Source of the DNA: Glandiceps talaboti
Lineage: Eukaryota > Hemichordata > Enteropneusta > Spengelidae
Assembly (NCBI RefSeq): GCF_964340395.1
Contig: NC_135567.1
Coordinates: 18,920,306 to 18,947,805 of the forward strand
DNA length: 27,500 nucleotides
Direction: 5' to 3'
The position numbers and the translations under genes are program-made. Shown one piece after another: positions 1 to 9,500 of the stretch (position 1 is the first letter of the stretch; each line of letters begins with the position of its first letter). The notes beneath the pieces are model-generated. The model was not told the origin of the DNA. It saw only the letters and a program-made list of their open reading frames with translations, and did no database searches.

Positions 1-1013
1 AAATTAGGGTCACTCTTATCACATCCCTTGTATTCAAATTTGATTTAAAAGACAAAACAGAGAAACACAAATTATAATTTTCTCTAAATATTTAGTTGAG
101 TCGACGTGTCGTCTAGTTCGAGGTGCCGTGTGTCAACCATTTTGACACTAAGGTCGAATATTGGCAATGAATGTTATTTATAATTGTATACATAAACATT
201 ACATAAACATTCAACTCTAGAAGTGTCGTCAGCACAATCTTCCCGCCAAAATAACATTAGAAAAATACTTGTTTGTACAGAAATCGTCTGCCATTCAGGA
301 AGTAATGACACGGCCTAGTTTAATAATTGTTTGTTGATGTCATTTTCTGGTGACAAAGTTGCCACACCCGGTTTTGTTTTCATATTTATGGTGTCCGTAT
401 ATTTTTAGTTCATTATTTAGAGCCTACAGAGCTTATAAATGTTATCCATATGGAGATGATTTACATAACTATCATTCTATGCACGCGTTCACATATATAA
501 TGTCTGCCAATATTCGAAAATGACTGTCCCGATGTCAAAGTAACTAGAGAATTAATAGGAAAAATTTACTGTAAACAAAGCCAATAATGTGCTAACATTG
601 AAAGCGATTCCCACAAATATATGTTTTTATAGACAAAAATGTGGTTGTCTCTAGGTCACGCGAATTGTGCGTTACCGAAAATCAACAGCATCTGATGACG
701 TATAATTTTGTACCGAATATACACAAAATATGACTCCAAATATTCGTTACGTATCCAAGAATTTTTGGCACATGTTTAGAATGTCATACATTTGACAGTT
801 CGCAATGCCCAAAAAAAATTTTGTAGGGAAATGTACGTTACTCCCTATATATTTGTTATCGATCAGAAAATGGGTAACAGACATAGATAGACGTGTAAAT
901 GGAATAGTCCGTCTACGTCCCTTGATCCATGATTCCGCTGCGTTCATTCTACCAACTGGGTGGAATTACAACCTAGCAACGGCGACATGTAGGATCAAGC
1001 TGAATGATTCGCG

Positions 1014-1016
1014 CGT

Positions 1017-1047
<31 letters not shown>
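1014..1047. repeat. (GT)n followed by poly-G tract
   Basis: A short GT dinucleotide run changes directly into about 17 consecutive G residues. This is a simple-sequence tract, and its length in the assembly is likely to be unreliable. Confidence 0.9.
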
Positions 1048-1078
1048 TAATCAAAGTGAGATGGTAGACACGGCACAA

Positions 1079-1436
1079 CCCTTACCATAGTGGATCTATT
1101 ACCCCTCCAACTTAATACTTTCTCCCAGGTGGTGTAAGGGCCGGGGCACGCTGTACACGTATGCAAATCAAGCGTATTGCCAGGCCTTTAGTCGGACACG
1201 TAAGTACATTGGGTATATCTTAATCTACACCATCAAAAGTATCATTCACCTCATACAGACAACAAGGTGATCTTGTCCCGTTGTCATTTGTATTTAGATT
1301 GGCGAAGAATGAGCAATATAATTTGTAATTAATGTGGTTGAATTTCTGATGAAAATATTTCACCCCGAATCACTGTCACCGAATTAAGGACCCTGGACTC
1401 CAAACATGACAATGTGTGTACATGTCACAAACACCC
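1079..1436. repeat. Duplicated upstream segment, copy A
   Basis: The start (CCTTACCATA...), the middle (CTTAATACTTTCTCCCAGG) and the end (CTCCAAACATGACAATG) recur in the same order and orientation at 1815-2027. Copy A carries about 130-145 bp extra after the CTGTACAC block. This is either an old local direct duplication or two insertions of one dispersed element. Confidence 0.8.
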
Positions 1437-1718
1437 AAGTCAAGTTATAGAAATCACATAGATCTAAAATGGGGTCTGTTTTTTTCGAGTTGAACGAGTC
1501 TAAAACGGGGTCCACTTTGCATTAATTATTATTTGGCTTGGTCTAAAATGTGTTCCAACGTCCATTACCAAATCATAAATGCAACTAATTACCATAAAAT
1601 GTTGTCTCCTATGGAAAATGTAAAACTTTCATCTTTTAAAATCCTGTAATAGTCTAAAATGGGGTATGGATTTTTGGTCAAAGTTGGTCTAAAATGGGGC
1701 TTGGGGTATCCAGCACTG

Positions 1719-1808
1719 GCTACACACCCCTACCAGAGCTGGTCACTGGCACCGTCCCCGGGGGCTACACACCCCTACCAGAGCTGGTCACTGGCACCGT
1801 CCCCGGGC
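1719..1808. repeat. 45-bp unit, two tandem copies
   Basis: The unit, beginning GCTACACACCCCTACCAG and ending in a C/G run, occurs at 1719 and again at 1764 and is nearly identical. It lies just before copy B of the upstream duplicated segment. Confidence 0.85.
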
Positions 1809-1814
1809 TGTAAT

Positions 1815-2027
1815 CCTTACCATAATGGATATATTAACCCCCCCCCCCCAGCTTAATACTTTCTCCCAGGTGGTGTAAATGGCACACTGTACACTTAGAT
1901 TAGCGACGAATGAGCAATATAATTTGTAATTAATGTGTTTGAATTTCTGCTGAAAATATTTCACTGTCACCGAATTAATGACCTTGGACTCCAAACATGA
2001 CAATGTTTGTACATGTCACCAAACACC
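1815..2027. repeat. Duplicated upstream segment, copy B
   Basis: This is the direct-orientation counterpart of 1079-1436, without its internal extra block and with a poly-C run in place of the CCCCTCC stretch. It ends about 165 bp before the GDA start codon, so it may overlap the proximal promoter. Confidence 0.8.
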
Positions 2028-2191
2028 AAACACAAAAAAGTTTAGGGTCGGCAGTGAAAAACGATGTGAGGTCGGGTAACTGGACCCAAACAATTTTTGT
2101 ATGCCTAACAACATTTTTAGTTTGTGTCTATCTTAGTTAACTGAAAGCTAGTTACCTCTATTTGGTTTACAGCTACAGTGAAACAAACAAC

Positions 2192-2326
2192 ATGTCATCA
2201 GGAGTCAACATAGACCAAGGAGAGCATGCGCAGATACTTGTTTTTTGTGGGCCTGTCATTCATTCAACAAAGGTCTCTCCTTTGATTGTATTTGATGAAG
2301 CAGTGCTCGGAGTCAAAGATAACAAG
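2192..2326 (+). CDS. GDA: GDA exon 1 (start codon)
   Basis: Encodes residues 1-45, beginning MSSGVNIDQ, with an [12 protein letters not shown] stretch matching the N-terminal beta strands of guanine deaminases. The ATG context AACAACATG has A at -3. The donor is AAG|GTACGC, phase 0. Confidence 0.9.
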
Positions 2327-2444
2327 GTACGCTATATATAAGTAATAAACTATCCCCTGACCAGTTACTTTTGACCGTTAAACGAAATATACGCACGAGC
2401 GAAAGCGAGGATATTGGAAAAATCTCTCTCTCTCTCCCTCTCTC

Positions 2445-2543
<99 letters not shown>

Positions 2544-4446
2544 TTTGTTTTTCTACGTACGGGACATTAAGTAGAGGAGCCATTGTACGATTATTTCTCT
2601 TCTTTTTATAAATTAAATAATTTTTCCCTAAATTCCCTCCTTCTGTAGATTATATTTCTTGAAAATAAGAGTGAGTTGTCCAGACTAGACCAACAATTTG
2701 GATTCAGTCATCATAATGTCCGGCATTTAAAACCAGGGTAAGAAATTCATTCCTATTTTTTTTTTATTAAACGCAGTTTTTACATCTCCCATAACATTTA
2801 TTCTTACAAATTATACGAACGTTTTGTGGGAAGTGCCAAATCACACAAAACGATGGAAATAGAGGTAAATAAAGACATATGGCTGTTTTCACCACATCAG
2901 ATTTTAATCAGATTGTTATCTCCCCTGATTTTGCTGTTTAGAAACCTAGAAATTGGCATTGTGAAATCTTATAAAATATAATTTTGTTTTTTGCAGACAA
3001 TTTCTCATTCCAGGATTTGTAGACACCCACATTCATGCCTCACAGTACGTCATGGCGGGAACAGCTATGGACCTTCCATTGATGGAATGGTTTGATAAGT
3101 ACAAATTCCCTGTGGAAGCCAAATTCAAGGACACTGCATTTGCTGAAAGAGCCTACGAGAAGGCTGTCGTAGGTCAAAGTTTAAGTGTTAGATCAAAGTT
3201 AAAACGGTACTACATAGTTTAGTGGTAGGTCAAAGTTCAAGTGGTAGGTTCTGTGCATACAATGTAGGGATATAAATGTGGGTCAGCTGGCTGGCAAAAC
3301 AACTACATTCTGCAATCTCTTGCCGGGTATTTATTTGGAGTTTGGAATTATATATATATATTTATTGTTGGACAGATTTCTGTGTTTCCCTCATAAATAA
3401 ATGTCCACCTACTTTTTCAATTCTATCGGCTACTTTTAAATTTAGTTAAACATTCCTGATATTGCAAATAAGCAAAAACGGTGAAAATGGTTTGTGGTTG
3501 AATCAAAATGTTATCTATTCATTTTAATAACAGTTTGTTTTAAGCTTACATTGTTCTCTTTTAGGGCCGTGTTCTCAAATTTGGTACGACAACCGCATCT
3601 TACTATACCACATGTCACACTGAATCAACCCTGACATTAGCTGATGTTGTAGGTATAAAAATTATTACATATGTACCAGAGATTTCTTGTACTGGTGCTC
3701 GCGCATACTAGTGATATTTCCAATGCAGTGCAATACCGAAAACATTATTATACCGGAATGCAAATCATATGCAAATGAGGACACGATTAAACAAAATCAC
3801 GTGATCACTCTGTATGATTTTTATTTAATTTGTCGTTTCCCTATCATACCACAGACAAAAAAAGATTTCTTACTTGTCTGTGATCATACAAAATATAGTA
3901 TTAGTGACAGATGTTAGAATTCCTGGGGAGGGGGGGGGGGGAGAGAACACACTTTCATCATCATTGTGAATATGATGCTTTTATTTCCAATGAACTTTAG
4001 TCTGCAGAGGATTACTGTATTAGGGTCTGTCTGTCCATGCATCTCTGCAGGCGTGCATGCATCCATGTCTACCTGTATCTCTGAAATGCATGATGCAATT
4101 TCAACCAAACCAGGCACAAATGTCAGATGCTATAGTGGACATATCCATGTCACTTTCATTCATGACCTTCTCAGCAATGGCGAATGACGGCCACATGGCC
4201 ACATTCTTCATGAAAATGTATATAATAACGTTGATATTCCTTCCTCTAGTACGGGCTGGACAGAGAGCATACATTGGGAAAACTACAAGGACAATTAATG
4301 CTTCAGACGATATTGAGACTAAAGAACAAGCAATGAATGAAACTAAAAGGTATATTGTGTAAACGTTGTCTGTTTGTCTGTCCCCCTCTCTCTGTCTGTC
4401 TGTCTGTCCCTCTCTGTCAGTCTCTCTCTCGCTGACTCTCTATCTG

Positions 4447-4519
<73 letters not shown>

Positions 4520-6540
4520 ATGAATCTTACAAATCTTAAAGATACCTTGATAACAAGTATTATGATAAAGTAATTCATTATATTTCTTTTGTAGGTTTAT
4601 CGATGGAATAAATCAACTTTCTTGTCATAGAGTTGCTGCTGCCATAACGCCATCAAGTGCTTTAGACTGTCATCTTTCTGTGTTAACTGAATTAGCCGAT
4701 TTAGCAAAGACACATGATCTTCCGTACTAGGTAAAGAGCGAATTTATATTTTCTATCTGGGACAGTCATCTTACAAAATACAAAATCATATCGAGGCACA
4801 TATAGATGATATTCCCGTATACATTTATGTGTTCTGCTAAAGAAAATACAAGTGACCTAAGGGGTCACTACGAGTCATTAGTAACAACCCTTAGGTCACG
4901 TGTATTCTCCAGCTAAATGAAGAAAAGTATTGAAGAAGAACACAATTATACCAGTGCCAGTAATATCAAAGAAAAATCTGGGAAAGTTATGGCAAGTTTG
5001 AGCATTTTGACTGATATTTCGAACACAGCAGAACCAGTGACGTAGGCATGCATTATTTTGACACAGACTATTTATTTCATATAATTATTATTATAATATG
5101 CGTATTTCAACAGTGATTTCTGTCAGATTTTCAATGTAAATCACACTCTTTTAAGCTATTGTCTAATTCATTGGATGCCATACTCTTAATTGGATCAATA
5201 ACAATAAAATCTATTTGTCAACAGACTCACCTGGCAGAATCAAAACCATTAATTCCTGGGTATAGCAATTTTACAGACATATATCATAAAGCGAATGCCC
5301 TGACAGAAAAAGTAAGTGGAGACCTGTACTTGTGGCCATATTGATGGGAAATGGGTATTGATTTTAGATTTAATAAAACAACTTTGAATTATTTTGCTAC
5401 TTGTAAAACAATATATAACAAGACACTAATATGGAACTTGCAAACCCGCCATGTTGAATGTTGCATCATGGGAAATGTGATAATCAACCAATTAGTATTG
5501 TAAACAATAATGTTACATTGTTGGTAACCACAAATAATAAATTCATAGTCACCCTGACCATTGTGGGAGGTTTATTTTATCGGTAGCACCAAATTAGGTA
5601 TTACAATAACCACAGATAATCCCATAGTCCTTTGCATCTGAGCATGATCAGTCTGGATTGCAAGTTGCCTATTGCAAGAAGCTTTTCAATAAGTGTTAAT
5701 AGTTATTTTACATACAGGAAGTGATTTCCAAACATTCTTTTATTGACACTTTACTGTATTTTAGTGTCATGCATTTACATATGGTGAAAATGAACATTCT
5801 TCCATTTCTCAAGTTGATGTCATTTTTTAGAAATATTTGTATTTAGGAGTACAAAACAGATCCATGAGAAGTAAAATCATTTTTGTAGGATGAGAACTAA
5901 AATGGTTCAAATGCCCCCCACCCCGGTAAAAGAATCTTAAATTATTTTTTTAAATCTTAAATTGAACTATTGATCTTACCTTTTACTCTACAGAATGTGT
6001 TTGCACATTGTATTCATCTGTATGATTCTGATATCAAAATGTTGAAGGAAGCAAATGCTGGAGTTTCTCATTGTCCAAACTCAAACATAACGTTAGTGTT
6101 ACATGTATGTTTTATGTATATGAGAGACGAAAATGGTTGTAGACATTTGAATGAGTCTTTCTGTACATGGGTGTAGACATTTGAATGAGTCTTTCTGTAC
6201 ATAGGTGTAGACATTTGAATGAGTCTTTCTGTACATGGGTGTAGACATTTGAATGAATCTTTCTGTACATAGGTGTAGACATTTGAATGAGTCTTTCTGT
6301 ACATAGGTGTAGACATTTGAATGATCTTTCTGTACATGGGTGTAGACGTGAGTCTCTATGTACTATCGTTTTGAGGTTGTGCAGTAAATACTGATTTTAA
6401 CTACAAACATGGCTGCCATTTGGTTAAATTTGAATATGTCATGAAACAAACTGACATGCGTAAGGGCCATAATATATGTAACCTTTGTACTAGGTTTGAA
6501 TGAAATTGGATGCTGCATGTCTGAGCAATGACGTGTTATG

Positions 6541-6596
<56 letters not shown>

Positions 6597-9500
6597 CACA
6601 CACAGACAGACCCCAATTGTTATGATAATGATAATTATGTTAGTTTTTATATAGCACCTTCCCACACTGTGATCAAAGTGCTTTACAATTATTAACCCTG
6701 GCATGGATCTATATTGGCACAACGGCCCTTTATACTTCCTCAACTTCCTGAGGAGCATACAATCCATTGCAGCCTTTATAAGTGCATAGGATTAAAGCTT
6801 TCACATTGCAACCTCTATCATATCACAGATCCCAATTATACAGCTGGGTTGACTGAGGCACAAATCATGATTCAAATCATGCCCAAAGACTTTAGCCATT
6901 CAGAAACAAACGGTAACGATGAGGCTCAAACCTGCAACCTGCAGATTCCAAGCCAACCACTCTAACCACTCTAACCATTCACCCATCATGAATCGATCCA
7001 AATAGACCTTCCTTCGGGAAATTAATAATTATTTTGAATATTACAGCCTTCAGAATGGACTTCTTGATGTTAGAAAACTATTAGACCAGGGAATAAAAGT
7101 TGGACTTGGAACTGGTAATATTATAAGCAATCTTATAAAGAAATATATGCTAATTTTTATCTTATAATTAGCATAAAGAACACAGATATGTAAATTAAGC
7201 ACAACTTTCATATATGCAAAGAAGCTCCGACTGACATTTCTACAAATGAAACATCGACAAACTGATATACAAATGAAGTACTACCTGACTATTCACTGAA
7301 TCGGCGTCTGCCCAAAAAAGTCAAATTAATTTCATCATTTTAAAAAAGACCTGCATCACATACATGCAAACAATAATTTAGATCAGCTTTGGCATAATGA
7401 TGTAACACTAAATATAAGTGTTTCATTGTATATTGTTTAAAATTCTACAAAGTATTCATGTCAACAGATGTATCTGGTGGTTACAGTCCTTCAATTTTAG
7501 ATGCCATAGGTTATGCAGTAGGGGTATCTAAATTATTAGCTGTACAAAAACAATCAGATATGCAAATGAAGCACCAACAGCTATGCAAATGAAGCACCAA
7601 CTGACAGATATGCAAATGAAATGTCCACTGAAATGTCTGCCAAACAAAACATAATTCATTTCTTTATTTTCAAAAAGGCATGAGATGCACAAATGCAGAA
7701 CAACAAGTTAAATGTGCTTTGGCATAATGATGTAACACTAAATATAATTGTTTTATTATATATTGTTTATAATACTACAAAATATTTATATCAACAGATG
7801 TATCTGGTGGTTACAGTCCTTCAATTTTAGATGCCATCCGTTATGCTGTAGGGGTATCTAAGCTATTAGCTGTACAGAAACAATCCAAGGACTATGTACC
7901 CATTACTGTGGCAGAAGCTTTTAGAATGGCAACCTTAGGTGGCAGTCAAGGTTTGTATAAAAATGTAATTTTATGCACATAAACGTCTAAAGTGTTATGA
8001 TGTAGGTCATGTGACTAATCTGCATAACTATTTGCTGGGTACGTCACTAATTTGCATCATTATTTGATGGAGATGCCAATAATTTTCTAAGACAAGTGTC
8101 CTATTTGCAGTTATTTTTTTGTCACAGTTTTCACATTAAGTAATTCTAATATTCATATTAAGAATGACATCACTTTTGATTATTTTGCAAATTTATTTGA
8201 TGGTCATATGATAAATTTGCTTATTTATTTGATGGGCATATGATAAAATTGCACATTTATTTGATGGTCATCTGATAAATTTGCATATTTATTTGATGGT
8301 CATATGATAATTTGAATATTTATTTGATTGCAAATGAAAAATTTGCATATTTATTTGATTGTCATATGATAAATTTGCTTATTTATTTGATGGGCATATG
8401 ATAAATTTGCATATTTATTTGATGGTCATATGATAAATTTGCATATGTAATTGGTTGTCCTAGAAAGAGCAACAAATTCTATTCATTAAAGGAACATTCT
8501 CTTTCCACAGTTCTAGGGTTGGAAGATAAAATTGGTAATTTTGAAGTCGGGAAGGAATTCGATGCATTATTGATAGACACCAAGTGTGAAGACAGTCCGT
8601 TCGATACATTTGATGACGACTATCAAGATAGCTTTATGGTAAGTAGTCAGACTATGCAACCTGACAACCATAGTCTCGGTTACCCAGAATCCCTCTGCTG
8701 TCCATTTGATACCTTTGATGACAACTATCAAGATAGCTTTATGGTAAGTAGTCAGACTATGCAACCTGGCAACCATAGTCTCGGTTACCCAGAATCCCAC
8801 CACTGTCCATTTGATACATTTGATGACGACTATCAAGATAGCTTTATGGTAAGTAGTCAGACTATGCAACCTGACAACCATAGTCTCGGTTACCCAGACT
8901 CCCACCACTGTCCATTTGATACCTTTGATGACAACTATCAAGATAGCTTTATGGTAAGTAGTCAGACTATGCAACCTGGCAACCATAGTCTCGATTACCC
9001 AGACTCCCACCACTGTCCATTTGATACCTTTGATGACGTGTGAGAACCTGAGATTAAAACCCTGGCCATTAACCGATAAGATAACGATTATGTGAGAACC
9101 CTGAGCTGAAGTTTTCCTTAAAGTTGATAGCAGTAATCTATACAAATGCACTAAAGGTAGAAATAAGTCTGACTAGACTTTTCCTCTAAGTTGACAGCAG
9201 TAATCAATACAAATGTACTAAAGACAGAAATAAGTCTGACTGGATTTTTCTTTTAAGTTGATAGTAGTAATCAATACAAATGTACAAATGTAACTTATTC
9301 AGCTATATTTGAGACCCACCACCAACCATCTGTTTACACTTTCTTTTTTACTTCATTATACAGGATGCATTTCAGAAGTTTCTTTTTCTTGGTGAGTAGG
9401 GATTCAATAATATTATGGGCTATACCGAGTGTTCAAGAGTTTCCCATGACATAAATTTGACTAAATAAACCATTTTTCGCATTGCCCCTGTGTGACCCCG

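Larger units (their letters stand above)
1..2191. other. 5' flank of GDA, no gene recognised
   Basis: No open frame here resembles a known protein. The stretch holds a GT/poly-G tract near 1014-1047, a segment present twice (1079-1436 and 1815-2027), a 45-bp unit present twice (1719-1808) and a short motif scattered five times between 1463 and 1700. The proximal GDA promoter should lie at its right end, but I see no convincing TATA or initiator. An upstream non-coding exon cannot be excluded. Confidence 0.6.

Noticed and set aside
2365-2611. Arg-Glu and Ser-Leu repeat proteins
   Set aside because: Translation of the (CT)n microsatellite in GDA intron 1.
4728-4730. TAG as a programmed recoding or pyrrolysine codon
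   Set aside because: Animals do not use pyrrolysine, and the position matches a family Gln; one CAG-to-TAG change is simpler.
6068-6337. Minus-strand frame with repeated [11 protein letters not shown]-like peptides
   Set aside because: Translation of the 34-bp minisatellite in GDA intron 8.
9013-9043. TGA at 9041-9043 as the true GDA C-terminus
   Set aside because: Exons 12 and 13 encode the conserved QKFLFLGDDRN...EVYVAGKK tail in correct phase, so the frame through the repeats is intron read-through.
8567-9151. 194-codon minus-strand frame
   Set aside because: Antisense shadow of the 105-bp repeat; its period is a multiple of three, so an open antisense frame repeats too.
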